A stretch of DNA of 64,000 nucleotides from Lepus europaeus (GCF_033115175.1 NC_084831.1:44920002-44984001); one strand, 5' to 3'; positions 1 to 11,568 are shown, counted from the first letter of the stretch. Notes: a model not told the origin generated them from the letters alone. Numbers and translations are program-made.

Positions 1-1200
1 GAATGGTAAGAGCAGTGCCCTGGCAGTCTGGAGGCCACAGACCTGCCACCAAATGACCACACAGCCCTAGGCAAGTCAGACCATCTCCTGGCTGCCTCCC
101 CACGGAGCCTGGACCTCCGTGCAGTTACAAGGGGCCATGGGATATTTGCCTGGGCAGTCCCTAGGATGGCCGTTCTAGGAGGTCCATTTGTTGAGCACCT
201 GCTACGTAAGAGGATCTCACTCCACTGTCCCATCTCAGTGGCCTCTAAGGGAGGAGCCACCAGTCCATCTTTACCAAGTAGAACCCTGGATTCAGGAGGT
301 GACCCTTTGCAGTGCCCAGACCAGACAAGCCGAGCTGAGCCCCTCGCACCTGGCCAGGCTGCCAGGCAAGCGAGAAGACGCCCGCCTGGCCACACTGCTT
401 ACATTCCTTTCTGGAACCTCTGAGGCATGCACAACAGTATAGAGAGCGGGGCAGGACCCCCAGGGACTCTGGATGGACCCTGGGGGAAGGTCCATTTCCA
501 GTCCCTGCCTGCGCTCAGCCCTCCAAATCACGCTGGAGCCCGGCTTGCTGGGGTTCCCTGTTCTGCCCGCCCCTGAGCCTGTGTGAGCACGGGTGACCCT
601 GCCCTTGGAGCAGACAGGTCTGGCTCCCGGTGGCGAGGCTGGCCCAGCACGGCTGGAGGCCCCAGACCAGGGCCCGGGAAGCACTGGCAGTGCCGGCGCT
701 GTGGTGCAGGGCTGCCAGGGCTGGCGGTTCCTCCCCAGCTGACGCTCGTTTGCATTTTCCCTAGAGACAAGACCACTTAGGAACCTATAAATCCCTGGCA
801 GGGCTGGCGGCCCAGGCGAGTACATAAACCGGGACTTGTAAACGCGTAATGGTCCCTTCTGGCCAGAGCACAGGGGCGTGTGCCAGGAATCCTTGGGCGG
901 CTCCTTGGGTCCCGTGTCTCAGTGTGGGACGCACATCAGCAGGACAGGGGGGCTGGCACTGGTGCCCAACCTGCCCTGGGGCCCCAACTCTGCCTGGCCT
1001 CCACTGTGGTCCTGGGTGAGCTGCCTCTGTGAGCCTCATTCATTCCATAAAATGGGGTGACAACGCCAACCCTGCAGCAGGATGTGACAAAGTGCACCGG
1101 CTCCTCAGGAGGCGGCAGGCGTGGGCTGTATTGGTTTTTCTGGTAGCTGCAAAGGATGAGGTGGACAGAACAGGGCTGGGGCTGTCCTCCACCGCCTGTC

Positions 1201-1232
1201 ACCGCCTGCTGCCTGCTGCCTGCTGCCTGCTC
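1201..1232 (+). repeat. CTGCCTG short tandem repeat
   Basis: About four copies of CTGCCTG/CTGCTGC units in a row, in otherwise unique GC-rich flank. Confidence 0.7.
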
Positions 1233-1710
1233 TGCGGCTTGGCACAAGGCATGTCCTCGTTTGGATGGGTCATCTGAGTTCACAGGCACGTGTTGCGGCC
1301 CTACTGTGCACAGGTGTTCTGCAGATTAGGCCCTTGTTTGCCTCTCTCTCCAGCTCCACAATGTGTTTAACAAGCAGGCATTGGGCACCTGCTGCGGGCC
1401 AGGTGCTGGTGTAGAAGCTGGGCGGTGAGCAGTGATGAGGACCTATCCGGGCTGCTCTCATGGACAAAGTCTGCCAGTGGGGGCTTCCCCAGCCTGGCCC
1501 CTTCGCAGCCGAGGGTGTCCTGAGGAGCAAACCTGATCCAGCACCCCCTGGGGACCCCTTGAGTCCCTCTTCTCCACTCTGGCTGGACCTGGATGCCAGG
1601 ATGGGGTAGCCTGAGTTTCCTGCTCTGTGCAGTGGGAGCAGGTGGGGCTCCGCCTTGAGGGTCTGGGCCCCTCCACCCTCCAGGACCTGCAGGAACAGCA
1701 GTCATCCGTT

Positions 1711-1985
1711 GGGGCCGGTGTTGTGGCACTGTGGGTGAAGCCACTGCTTGTGATGCCAGCAACCTCTATTGCAGCATTGGTTCAAGTCCCGGCTGCTCTG
1801 CTTCTGATCCAGCTGCCTGCTAATGGCCTTGGAAAGCAGCAGAAGATGGCTCAGGGGCTTGGGCCCTGGCTTTGGCCTGGCCCATCCCTGACTGTGGTGG
1901 ACATCTGGGGAGTGAACCAGTTGATGGGAGGATCTCCCACTCTTTAACTTTCAAATAAAAAAATAAAATATTTGTTTTTAAAAAA
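1711..1985 (+). mobile_element. CSINE, old copy
   Basis: The head GGGGCCGGTGTTGTGGCA, a B-box-like GGTTCAAGTCCC, the body string TTGGGCCCTGGC and the end GGGGAGTGAACCAG followed by an A-rich tail match the tRNA-related lagomorph CSINE. Many substitutions and a short tail indicate age. Confidence 0.9.
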
Positions 1986-2208
1986 GTGGTCTCTGGAGAG
2001 CAGGACTAGGAGTGGGAGGGGACCCTGGGCCTGTGCCTGGGTGGAGGAAGAGAAAGCCCTAGTGCCTCCATGACAGTCTCCTCCCTGCCAGTTAGGGGGT
2101 GGCCGATGTCCCCTGGAATGCTGATGGCTCCCTGCGCTGATGGCCCACAGCCCCCACACAGCGACAGAGTGAGCTCTGGAGGGGCTGTGGCTTTTGGTGG
2201 TTTCTAAA

Positions 2209-2243
2209 TAAGAGGAGGAGGAGAGGAGGAGGAGGAGGAGGCC
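2209..2243 (+). repeat. GGA (polypurine) repeat
   Basis: A run of GAGGAGGAG units, about 35 bp, all purines on the plus strand. Such tracts can form triplexes; no gene context suggests a role. Confidence 0.8.
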
Positions 2244-4399
2244 TGGCTGTGGGGGAGGGGCCCTGTGGCTTGTGCATTTGAAATGAGGTGCAAGACCCCA
2301 CGGTGGTCCCGAGTGTGTCAAGAGGAGTGGGAGCTCAGAGGGGCGACAGTGAAGTTGCCAGAGCAGCTGCACTGCGTGCTGCATGGCCCCGGACAGCACC
2401 CTCCTCCTTCGGCAGCCCCCACCGCCCTGTCTTGTGGGGCGCCCTTTGTCCTCCGAGCCTTCGATCCCTTCCCTCCCTCCCCTGCTCCTGCAGTTAACTA
2501 GGACCCAACTGCCGGCTAGTGTGTGTGCTCGCGACTCAGCCCTTGCATTATGAACAGACACCAGTCCTCCCTGCGTGGGGCTGAGCGGCTTCTGTGGAGC
2601 AGAAGGCAGGCGGGATCTGCACTGGAGCAGCCCTGCCCGCGGGGGCGGGGGCGCAGCGGGCTGAGGGACGGCGCTCTAGGTCCACTGCGGCAGGGGCAGG
2701 TGGGACCTGCAGGGTCAGGCAGGTGCAGAGGACGGGTGGGGGCTCTGGTGCCTGAGAACACTGGCGTTGAGCCTCGGCTCCCAGGAGCAAGCCCTTAAAC
2801 CACCACCTATAACGGGGTAAGCATCGCCGTAGGAAGGGAGGTAGTGGGCACAGGGGAGCTGTGGGCAGCCGCCATGCACAGCCCGAACCCCACCCTCTTC
2901 CATGTACAGGCAAGAAACAGCCACTACTGCAGCAGGCTGGGCTCCCATGGTGACCTTTAGGTCATTATAATAAAATTACCATGACTGGCACAGAAATGCC
3001 CATCATGCACCTGACTGCAGATTTCCACACAAGGGGCATGGAAAGGGGCGCTACTCAAGCCACGCCGTAAACTCCACCCCCTATCCTGTGAAAGCAGCAC
3101 CCAGGCTTCCTGAACTGCATGTCTCCACACCTGGTGCGTCCTCTCCCTGGGCCTTCAAACCTTCCCTGCTCTCCTGTGTCTATGGTGCTTCCTTGAATTT
3201 TTTCTTGCAGGGAGGTCAGAACCTGGGCCAAGCCCAGCCAAGGGCTTCACCGCAACAGCAGCAGCCAGGCCAGAAGCACGAGGGACGGCGCAGAGCCCCG
3301 CCTTCCCTAACACAGGGAGCCAGTCCCCTGCCCCACCTGGGAGAGGCAGCTGTGTGGATGGCGGCCAACCAGAGCCAAAACCTTCAGCGGAGGACACAGC
3401 CGCCCAGGGCACCTTCTCTACCATCTTCCCTCCCAAGGTGGGCTCCTCATTGGCCGCAGCCAGCCAGGAACCTGGGTGCCAGGCAGCCACGTCAGCCCTG
3501 GACACAGCAGGTGGAGCACGCCCCTGGGGTGCCACCTCCTCAGCTGGGTCTTGGGAGGAGCCAGGAGCACCGAGCTGCACCCACATGGACAGGTGACGGA
3601 GGAGTTGGGGATGGAGGAGACGGGGAGGGCCCAGGCACGTGTCACAGGTCTGTGTGCTTGGCCGAGTGACTTCTGTGACCCCGGTGTCCCCTCTACAAAG
3701 AAGGGGATTGGCTGGATCTCTTGCTTTGCCCACTGAAGCCAACTGTGTGGTCCAGGGGTGACCACTGCTGGGTGTGAATCCTGGCTGCTCCTCCCCACCT
3801 ACAGAGGGGAATAAGGAGGCCCCCTCTGGGGATGTTTCCAAAAAGGCAGAGGAGCGTCTGGCGTGCAGTAAGCCTGGCCTCCCTTCACTGTACCCGTTTT
3901 GGCCGTGGCGAGGCAGGAATTTCCCTTGTGAGTGACACAAGGGAGCAGCAGGACACTGTCTGGGTCACCCGCACAGTTGGTCACGGGAGAGAGGAGGGCA
4001 GGCAGGGTGGGGGCAGCCCCAGTGAGCCTCGGTACTCCCAGAGTCGACTTCTCTGCTCCTCCTGGCCCTCAGCCTGCAGGGTGGGCAGGGTCCTGGCTAG
4101 ATGCAGGATGCTCTCGCCCCTGCCTTCTGAGGGAGGTCAGAACCTGGGCCAAGCCTGGGCTCCCATTCCTGTCTGACTGTGGATCCCGGGGCTGGCCAGA
4201 GTGCCTCCTGCACTGCCATTGCTCACCTGTGTGCAGGGGACCCATCTCGCAGTGATGCCCTGTGCCCAGCACGCATGGTGGGCGCCTTGTGACACCGGTT
4301 CCACCCCCTGGCTCCCACGCTGCCCCGAGCCCTGGGTGCCGGCTCCTGCTGGCGCACTCCTCGGAGCCTCTCCCGGCTGAATCACAAGGCAGGGCCGGG

Positions 4400-4731
4400 C
4401 CCCTCGTTTCCAGTTTTTAATGTTTTTCTTGTAAAACCAAAAATATAAAACTGGCAGGAGAATGGAAAACACATCCTGTACATTTTATATACACGAGGTC
4501 TGTAATCTCAAAACCGAGGGAGAGAAACTGGGAGACACGATCCAGGGACTGTCGCAGGGTCACGGACCCTGAGCGCCTGGCTTGGGCACAACTGCTGCCT
4601 GGGCAGCGCCGGCGGCCACCGCGGCACCCAGCACCCCTGCGTCTGCGGTCCGGGGTGCAGAGGGAGGGGCGGGCGGCAAGGGGATGAGCAGCGTCTGCGG
4701 AGACGGCAGGCAGGTGCGGTGTGCACTTGCT
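4400..4731 (-). other. GLIS1: GLIS1 3' untranslated region
   Basis: This is the sequence from the TGA codon to the inferred cleavage point, about 330 bp. It is GC-rich near the stop and turns AT-rich over its last ~100 bases, which hold the candidate poly(A) signals. No further coding or intron signal is seen. The 3' end is inferred from the signal, not from transcript data. Confidence 0.6.
4416..4421 (-). terminator. Candidate poly(A) signal ATTAAA
   Basis: The minus strand reads ATTAAA, the second commonest mammalian poly(A) hexamer, about 310 bases after the stop codon. It is followed by a TTGTGATT stretch after the expected cleavage point (~4400). A weaker TATAAA at 4489-4484 lies upstream and could be an alternative site. 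Confidence 0.5.
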
Positions 4732-4889
4732 TCAGGTGTCTGTGTAGATGGAGGGGATGTGACTGAGGCAGTGGTCAAAGGCCCCGTTGGGGAAGAAGCC
4801 GCAGTCCTCGGGGCCGCTGGACACCACCTCTTCAGTCGGCTGCGGTGGCAGCACCGTGGGACACGGTGCCTCAGCCAGGGCCTCGTAGC
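4732..4889 (-). CDS. GLIS1: GLIS1 last coding exon and stop codon
   Basis: The coding part is 158 bp: two bases finishing a Gly codon, 51 codons and TGA at 4734-4732. The acceptor CCGCCCACAG ends at 4890. It encodes YEALAEAPCPTVLPPQPTEE, then VVSSGPEDCGFFPNGAFDH and CLSHIPSIYTDT. The acidic and aromatic mix (VSSGPEDCGFF, DHCLSHIPSIY) is the end of the GLIS1 activation region and the most recognisable piece outside the fingers. The same frame stays open to the right as far as 5067, but only as intron read-through; the acceptor and the phase of the previous exon fix the start. Confidence 0.96.
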
Positions 4890-6872
4890 CTGTGGGCGGC
4901 AGGAGAGGCTCAGCGCGGGCACTGCGGGGCCGAGCTTGCCCAGCTCTCGGTTCTAACCCTGCCTGCCCAGGGTCCCTTCTCATGGCGTCCCCTTGGTGGC
5001 TGAGCCTGCTCTGAGCCCTCTGCTCTTGCAGGTGGGGGGCTGTAGGTTCGGGTAGGCAGGGGGCCATGGGAGGAGGCCCAGGGCCAGGGCAGCTGAGGGG
5101 GCAGGTGGGCTGGCTGGAGGCGGGCTGTCACCCAGGGCTGGACTGTGGGGTAGAAGGCAGGCGAGGGGCTCCCCCTCTGCAGGAGGGCCCGGCTCACCCC
5201 CTTTCAGCATCCTCCTCCCACTCTCAGCGTCCTCCTCCCCACGAGCCTAAACGCACCGAGGCCCTGCTCTGCTTGCACAGCACAGCCGTCCCACTTTATG
5301 GAAGTAGGGCTCAGGGAGGGTCAGACACCTGCCTAAGGACGCAGTGCCAGGGAGTGGGGGAGGGGACGTGCTGTCTCCAGGTGGGGTCACTGCTCAGAGG
5401 CCTTCAGGCTCCTGTCCTTGAGCTGCTGTCAGGATCTTTGTGGCTTAGACAAGTGGGCCTCAGTCTTCCCCCCGCGCAGTGCGGTTGCACCGAAGCGTCC
5501 CGAGGCCCTGCCAGCCTGTCAGTGTAGGTTCAGTCCTGCATGTTGACCTCAGATGGCAGTTAGGCCACAGCGGGTGGGCTGGAGGTGGCTTGAAGTGGGC
5601 GTTAGGGAGGGAGCAGGCCAGAAGGCCTCCCGTCTGTGGTGGAGCAGGGTGTGGACGCCTCCTTTTGCTGGGAGCTGTTTGATTCAGACCCTGCGGCTAA
5701 GCGAGAAACCTCGCCTGCACTGGGTGGGAGCTGGGGAGCTTGGATGGCCGGGCCGGCAGTCAGGTTTCACTTGCGTGTGCACAAGCACGGAGCACTTCCT
5801 GTGCAGGCAGCCCACGTGCACACATCAGCCGTGCATGCATGTGGCGAGTGTCCACTGCACTCCCGCAGGCACACATGTGCACATACACACTCAGGTGCAA
5901 CAGCCCAAACATGCTAACACACACATCCGTGGACACTGACATGTGTCACGGGGTCAGTAATGTATCGTGCAGTGATGGGGCGTGTGAATGTCAGCACATG
6001 CACGATGCCAGCACATGTGTGCAGAGCTGACAGTGCATGCCCTGTGAGCTGCTGACACACTCAAGGGGGCTCCCCCGTCCTACTTCACACACACACACAC
6101 ACACACACCTGCTGCCCAAGCATGCAAAGAAAGAACATGGCAGGCACATCCGCAGACATGCAGGGCCCTATACACAGAGGGACCCACACGGTTTGTGTGT
6201 GCTCGTCTGGCCTCAGACCATATCCTGGTCCTTCTGCCCCTGGCTGCACAGGGCGGGATCTTGGGGTTCCCTTTGTGGGAGTCCTTGGACCCCCAGCTAG
6301 ACCCTGAGGCTGAAATGTGGTGGGGCTTGGGTTAGGGAATTCAGGGCCCCCAGTCTGATGTCCCTGCGCTGCCCAGGCTGGGCCCTGCTGGCTGAGCGTG
6401 CATCCACCGTGGCCACACAGGGCTTCCCTTCTCCCTTCTCCCTGGGCTGCAGCTGGGGGCAGTGTGTGGGGCAGGGCTCCGGGCCCTGCAGGGAGGTGCC
6501 GAGTGCACCGGCAGCCTGGGAGCAGGCACCGCCTCCAGTGCTCGGTGCAGGCCGGTGTTCGTCTCACTGCCCGTCACTCAGTAGGTGCTCATTCTATCAA
6601 GTGAGCCCAGGAGCTCCCAGCTGACTTTCCTGTTTGCAGAAACCTGTCAGTGGCCAGATTCATGCAAGCCACAGGACACTGTGGAAAGAACACTGACTCC
6701 AGCAATCCCAGTGCTGTGGAATCCAGGACCTCTCTGAGCCTCTGTAGAGTCGGGAGGATCCTACCACACAGGGCGGTCCACAGGATGTGCGACAAGGCGC
6801 ATAAACAGCAGCCAGCACAGGGCAGGGCCTTGTCAGGGGTTCGGGGGATGGAGGCTTGCAGGCGGGGCTCAC
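4890..6872 (-). other. GLIS1: GLIS1 last intron
   Basis: A GC-rich intron of 1983 bp. It holds a MIR-like minus-strand remnant (about 5280-5345), a CA-rich stretch from 5760 to 6110 with a pure CA run near its end, and otherwise unique sequence. Open frames in it overlap each other on both strands and carry no recognisable domain. Confidence 0.85.
6086..6109 (+). repeat. CA microsatellite
   Basis: About twelve CA units, preceded by 300 bp of degenerate CA/TG-rich sequence that looks like a decayed extension of the same tract. Confidence 0.9.
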
Positions 6873-7040
6873 CTGTGGCAGGTAAAGGTGCGGTGAGGCT
6901 GTGGTAGCCATTGGGTCGCAGAGCAGTGAAACCATGGGCCTCCCCGGTGAGTGCATCCCCACTGGTGGCCGGCTCGGTTGTCCGATAGCAGTCGCCATAG
7001 GGGAAGCAATTCTGGATGGAGTGGAAACTGCCCTGGTAGC
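6873..7040 (-). CDS. GLIS1: GLIS1 exon: aromatic/Gly-rich tail (YQGSFHSIQNC...LPATG)
   Basis: This 168 bp exon is phase 1 at both ends. Its acceptor TCCTCTGCAG ends at 7041 and its donor GTGAGC starts at 6872. Its codons read YQGSFHSIQNCFPYGDCYR, then TTEPATSGDALTGEAHGFTAL and RPNGYHSLTAPLPAT, with a split Gly at each end. Aromatic residues spaced by Ser, Gly and Asn recall activation-domain composition. Because it is symmetric (168 = 3 x 56), skipping it would keep the reading frame, so an in-frame isoform without it is possible but not shown by the sequence. Confidence 0.95.
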
Positions 7041-7366
7041 CTGCAGAGGAGGGAGGGTTGTCAGCCAAGCAGAAGTACCTGGCGGGGTGAGGGTGGGGGC
7101 ATCCACAAGGCACCACTCAGCTCCCACGTCATCTGGTCCAGGCATTGTGGGCGGGAACGAGAAGACTGTGCCAGGGCACAGAGGGTGCTAGAAGCCAGTT
7201 CCTCCCAGGAGTGCCCCTCCCAGAGTCACTGACACCCCCCCAGTTCCTGGCCTGACATCCCCTGGTGCCTGCCTACCCCTGTGGGTGGCTATAGCGGTCC
7301 TACTGGCTCCTAGAGCGGAGGGCGGCGGGTGCAGACAGAGGCAGAGGGCCTCCAGCTAGGGCTTAC
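7041..7366 (-). other. GLIS1: GLIS1 short intron (326 bp)
   Basis: A short GC-rich intron between two proline- and aromatic-rich tail exons. Nothing beyond its splice sites is recognised. Confidence 0.9.
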
Positions 7367-7533
7367 CTTGCGGGCTGGGCAAAGGTGCAGGCGCAGGGCT
7401 CTGGAAGGGCGGGTAGGACGGCTTGCTGGGCAGCGTAGAGAAGGACTGGCCCCCTGGAGAACGGCTCTGGGAGGCCACAGGCCCGAGTCCCTTCAGTGGG
7501 CTCACCATGGGCGAAAGCAGGCTGGGCCCTAAC
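7367..7533 (-). CDS. GLIS1: GLIS1 exon: proline-rich transactivation segment
   Basis: This 167 bp exon enters in phase 2 and leaves in phase 1. Its acceptor CTCTGTCCAG ends at 7534 and its donor GTAAGC starts at 7366. It encodes LGPSLLSPMVSPLKGLGPV, then ASQSRSPGGQSFSTLPSKP and SYPPFQSPAPAPLPSPQ. The repeated Ser-Pro and Pro-Pro pattern indicates a disordered region, in GLIS1 assigned to transcriptional activation; the Ser-Pro sites could be kinase targets, which is inference. The intron that follows is only 326 bp, by far the shortest in the window. Confidence 0.95.
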
Positions 7534-8029
7534 CTGGACAGAGCAAAGGTGACCGTCAGCAGCTGGGCCTCAGCAGTGGGGGCCATGGGCCTGGCTGCTG
7601 CACCTGCTCCCCCCTGCTGGCCCTGGTTGACCCACAAGGGTGCGGACCGGAGGGGAAGCTTTTCCTACAGAGTGGGTTCAAGTCGGAAGGGTAGTTTGAA
7701 ACCCATTAGAATCCAATGGGATCCACAGAGGGACACTCAAACAGGCAGCCGGAAGCAGAGGTTATGAGCAGGGCAGGGCAGACAGGACCGCATTCAAAGC
7801 CCGCATGCTTCCCTGGGGGCTGTGATGTCTCTGCACCTGGGCTTCCCTGCGCGGTGCCATGTTCACCACCGGCACACAGCAGCACTCCACACCGAGCGCT
7901 AAATGCCAGCCAGCCCTGCCAGGTGCCCAGGGCACTTGGGCCACCTGGAGGAGGGGTCCTATGACAGCCCCCCGCCCCCCAGAGCTGTGGCCGCTCCTGA
8001 GCAGGACAGCCCATGGCAGTAACAATCCC

Positions 8030-8170
8030 CATACACTGACCTCCACCTTTCCCCCAGCCCCGTGAGGCCAGAGTCCCTGTGCCTTCTTATAAATCAGAAA
8101 ACCGAGGTCCAGAGAAGTTGCCAAGGTGCCCCCGGCCACAGAGCGCTGAGCTCACAGGTTACGGTGAGGC
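8030..8170 (-). mobile_element. MIR remnant
   Basis: The TAAATCAGAAAACCGAGG...CCAGAGAAG...GGCCACAGAG pattern is the minus-strand view of the MIR core. Confidence 0.55.
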
Positions 8171-9589
8171 AACAACCTGAGACCAGTGCAAAGCACAGAG
8201 AACGGCATAGTGTTCTCGGCCCCTTCGCCACCCATCATCGCGGCCAGCAATGGGCTCGCGTTCAAGCCGGCTTTGCTCCTGCACGTGTGCTTGAGGGCCC
8301 TTCTCCCATCTCTGGCCATCTCTCCTCTACTTGCACACCTCCTGAGAGGGTAGGCTCACTACCTCCCTTCACATACACCCTGCAGGATATAGACCCAAGA
8401 CTGCTCTCTGGAAGATCAGGGCAGAGCAAAAGCTGTGGTGGTTGAGAGCTGCACAGGCACCCAGAGCCCGGCTGAGCCGAGTGCCGAGTGGGCCTGTGCA
8501 GCCCCCTTCCCAAACCTCTGGGTCCTGTTCCCAGGGACCACTGCGCTCTGGCATCAGTTGGGCTTGAGGGCAGCTCTGTGGACCAGGCAGATGGCTTACA
8601 GCCTAGGAAGCATTTACATCCTTCGCAGGAAGAGTGGGAGCTCAGTCTCCATTTCCCTGTTGGGATTGACAGAATTGTTGGCCCATCCACATTAGAATAT
8701 GCTGCAAGTTCAATGTCACAGCCCCAGGGAACCCTGGGAAGCGAGGCCTGCTACCCACGCCTGCTTCCAACCGAGCAGATCAGTGCCTCTCTCAGAGGGA
8801 TGGAGAGCAGGGAGAGCCAGAGCGAGGCCGGGGGTTCCCGTCTGCTGCTGCCCTGAGCACCCTCTGTGCCTTCCAGCCTGAGCATCATGCTGCCGCTGCC
8901 CCTCCACTGTGCCGTCACTACTCACGGCTGGGACCCTGTCACCGTGAGCCCGCTGAGAGCAGGGGCCCAGGCTCAGCAGCTATGCTCCCTAGGTCCCCGT
9001 CTCCTTCGTAAGCTCATGAGCTGGTCTCGGTGGGTTAATTACTGCTATTAGTACCTGTAGGCCTGTCTCCCAGGGCCACCTTGACCCCTGTGTACTGGAA
9101 ATGGTGGAAGCCCTTGCACAGTCGGGCGTCCACAGCGTGGGTTCTGCGGGCCGCAGCTGGGCCAGGGCACAGCCAGCAGCGTGGAGCCTCCTTCCTGCAG
9201 GCTGGCCGCCCGGTGCTTACCTTCTCCCCTCCCCATCTGGACACCACAACCCTGCTCCCTCCAGGTAGCTCCTGCGGGGAGGGCCAGCTCGCAGCCCCCT
9301 GGGTCACCTGGTGCCAGCACTGGGCATGGCACATGGAGGACAACTGACCACGCTAACCAACAGGCTCCTGAATGGTTCTGCTCCGAAGCCTGCAGAATTA
9401 AGAGAACCAGATCTGGCAGGGGGAAGCATGCATTTTCAGAGTTTGCTTTTCCTTTCTCAATCCTGCCAGAAATTCCCACTTGCCACCTTCACAGCTGGCG
9501 TCACGCCACAGACACCATCACGTCGCTGCGGCTGCAGGCCAGGCTGCTCTACCTGAACGCTTTAAAAGGCAAAATGACAGCCTGTGTGC

Positions 9590-9880
9590 AGGGCCTCTTC
9601 TGAGTCATGCAAATGATCCCTAAATCAAATATTTTTGCTCCAATTGGAACCTATAAAAATTGGGATAAAACCTCACTGGCCTGGCAGGCGGCAGGTTTCA
9701 GACCTTGCACAGGGCTGGGGGAAAAAAAAAACCCCACTCTCTCCCGCATCTTCTCTGAGCCAGGGTAAATACATTTGGTCATGAAGTCAGGCCCTCTTAG
9801 AATATTTCTGAGTGAATCAGATAATCCTGTCAAGCTATTTAAACGCCCCAGCAAACCACTGGGGAGCCCCGAGTGGCCGC
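9590..9880. promoter_or_regulatory. Candidate conserved non-coding element
   Basis: An AT-rich block in a GC-rich intron, free of recognisable repeats. It contains ATGCAAATGA (octamer-like), CAAATATTT, CCAATTGGAACC, TGAATCAGATAATCC and CTATTTAAACG. Motif density and composition suggest a constrained enhancer; no alignment was possible here. Confidence 0.4.
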
Positions 9881-11069
9881 TCCCTGTTGACTTTGGCAGG
9901 CAAGGGAGGCTGCAGGCCTGGCCCCCCACTCTCTTCTCAGGGGATGAAAAAAGAAACCCTTGCAAGCCGGGCCTGGGCCTGGTGTCCGGCACGAGGGCCC
10001 TCCTCTGTGCGGCCGGAGCAGCGGGCACCCGGCTGCTGCTCCGGCAGGTGGGGGTGGCGGGCGGGCCGGGGTCCTGTCTTGTCATCACTCTGCCTCTCAC
10101 TGGCGGCAGCAGGTGATGAATGAGGCGAAGCAGGGCGTGCGAGCCCAGCGGGGAAGGGCTCTGTGTTTATTTTCCTTTGGTGGGAGGTGTTTGGGAGCTG
10201 GCTGGTGGCTGAGCAGGTGGCCTGAGGGGGGCGGGGCCTCAGGTCCACAGAGCCTGTCCCAGGTGGTGGTGCATCCACGGCCAGGGCGTGTGAGGCTGCT
10301 CCTCAGCCCCCTCTCAGGGGAGCCTGTTTTCATGCATTTTGCAGAGGAAGAAACAAGCTCAGGAGGGCTCCATTGTCAGTGTCGACTTGCCTTATGCTGT
10401 AAACAGCCCCTCGGCACACCGCAGGCTCACCCCGATGCCCAGCCAGGGTTCCGACTCCTGCTCCTCCTGTCCTGTCCCCTGCAGCCCAGTCCCGTACAGC
10501 GGGCTGACCACACTACTGTTCAGCGCCGCTCAGACACAGCCCCCTCTCAGGTTTGGGGATCTGGCCCTGGTGGCCTCTCACCCAAGCGCATTGCCCCACA
10601 TGATGGCTCATGTTCCCCAGAACACACCCAATCTCTCCAATCACCTTCACAAGGAAGCCTTCCCTGGAAACCTCCTCCTCCCCTCTACTGGGCTCTCCTC
10701 TGGGCTTCCAAAGCCCTGTCTGCTTCCTCTCTCAGGTGTCTGCGCAGGTCTGTCCGTCTCCTTGTCCTTACACTTCAGGATGGGAGCCCTAAGTAACCCC
10801 AACACCGGCTCCAGGGCCTTCCCACAGGGGCTCCCTAACCACACACAGAATGAATGGCAGGAGAAGCCCAGTTAGGAGCAACCACAATGGTGATGAGGCC
10901 AGGCTGGCCCTAGGTGCAGGCGAGCCAAGGCCAATGCCGTATGTAGCCTTGCAGAGGAGAGGAGAGGCAGGGGAGGGGGAAGGCGTGGGGACAGATCTGC
11001 TTAAGTCACTGCTGGCGATAAGCAAAGACGGCAGGGAGGGCAGAGGGTAGGGCTGAGTCCTCCCCCGCT

Positions 11070-11220
11070 CTTCTGCAGGCAAAATAGCTTTCAGCCGCAC
11101 ACACAAGGGCCAGCAATTAACACATTCGCCATTTCCAGCCAATTAAGCGGCCACAATGAGAACCACATTGCACAAGAAGCTGCCCCTCTCTGCAGAGCTC
11201 AAACAGTAAGGGCTCCCAGA
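11070..11220. promoter_or_regulatory. Candidate conserved non-coding element
   Basis: About 150 bp, repeat-free, with CAGCAATTAACACATT and CCAATTAAGCGGCC (two homeodomain-type AATTAA cores 40 bp apart) and CACAATGAGAACCACATTG (a SOX-type ACAATG). It lies about 350 bp on the exon-downstream side of the 11569-11725 exon. The regulatory role is inferred. Confidence 0.4.
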
Positions 11221-11568
11221 CAGCCCCAGCAGCCCGGCCATGGTCACAGCCACAGGCCCAGGCCGGCACTGCTGGTGTGTGCAGGTGGCAGGCTGCTTAC
11301 CTAATGCAAGGATGTGCTGTGGAGAAGCTGGAGTGGGTCTCCAGAGGTGGTCAGGGGAGGTAGCTCAGAATGAGGGTCAGGTGGGGAGCACACAACCTCC
11401 CCAGGAGGAACGGGTGGATGAGATCCAGAGCGTGAGCACCCAGACCACCCGGCTCAGGGGGCTGCTGGGAGGCCCCAGTGACATGGCACACAGAGCCGGT
11501 GACAGCCAGATAGTTTGCAGGACCCCTGCCTTTGTGCCCCTGGAGGAGGACTGGCTGGAGGTACCTAC

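Larger units (their letters stand above)
1..4399. other. 3' flank of GLIS1, no gene seen
   Basis: GC-rich intergenic DNA. It contains an old CSINE (1711-1985), MIR-like remnants near 1015-1075 and 3640-3720, a CTGCCTG short repeat (1201-1230), a GGA repeat (2209-2243) and a 26 bp exact repeat pair (3209-3234 and 4130-4155). The open frames here (up to 261 codons, minus strand 3155-3940) show no domain, no repeated motif and no splice logic, and look like chance frames in GC-rich DNA. In human the next gene on this side is DMRTB1, but nothing of it is recognised here. Confidence 0.7.
7534..11568 (-). other. GLIS1: GLIS1 intron with two AT-rich candidate regulatory blocks
   Basis: A 4035 bp intron. 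It contains a MIR-like minus-strand remnant (8030-8170), an L2-like stretch (about 10640-10760) and two AT-rich, repeat-free blocks at 9590-9880 and 11070-11220 reported separately as candidate enhancers. The long plus-strand frame at 9960-10796 shows no domain and crosses repeat remnants. Confidence 0.85.

Noticed and set aside
2620-2680. Small CpG-rich patch as a CpG-island promoter
   Set aside because: Only about 60 bp long, with no downstream first-exon signature.
9960-10796. 278-codon plus-strand open frame
   Set aside because: Crosses an L2-like stretch, overlaps other frames on both strands, no recognisable motif.
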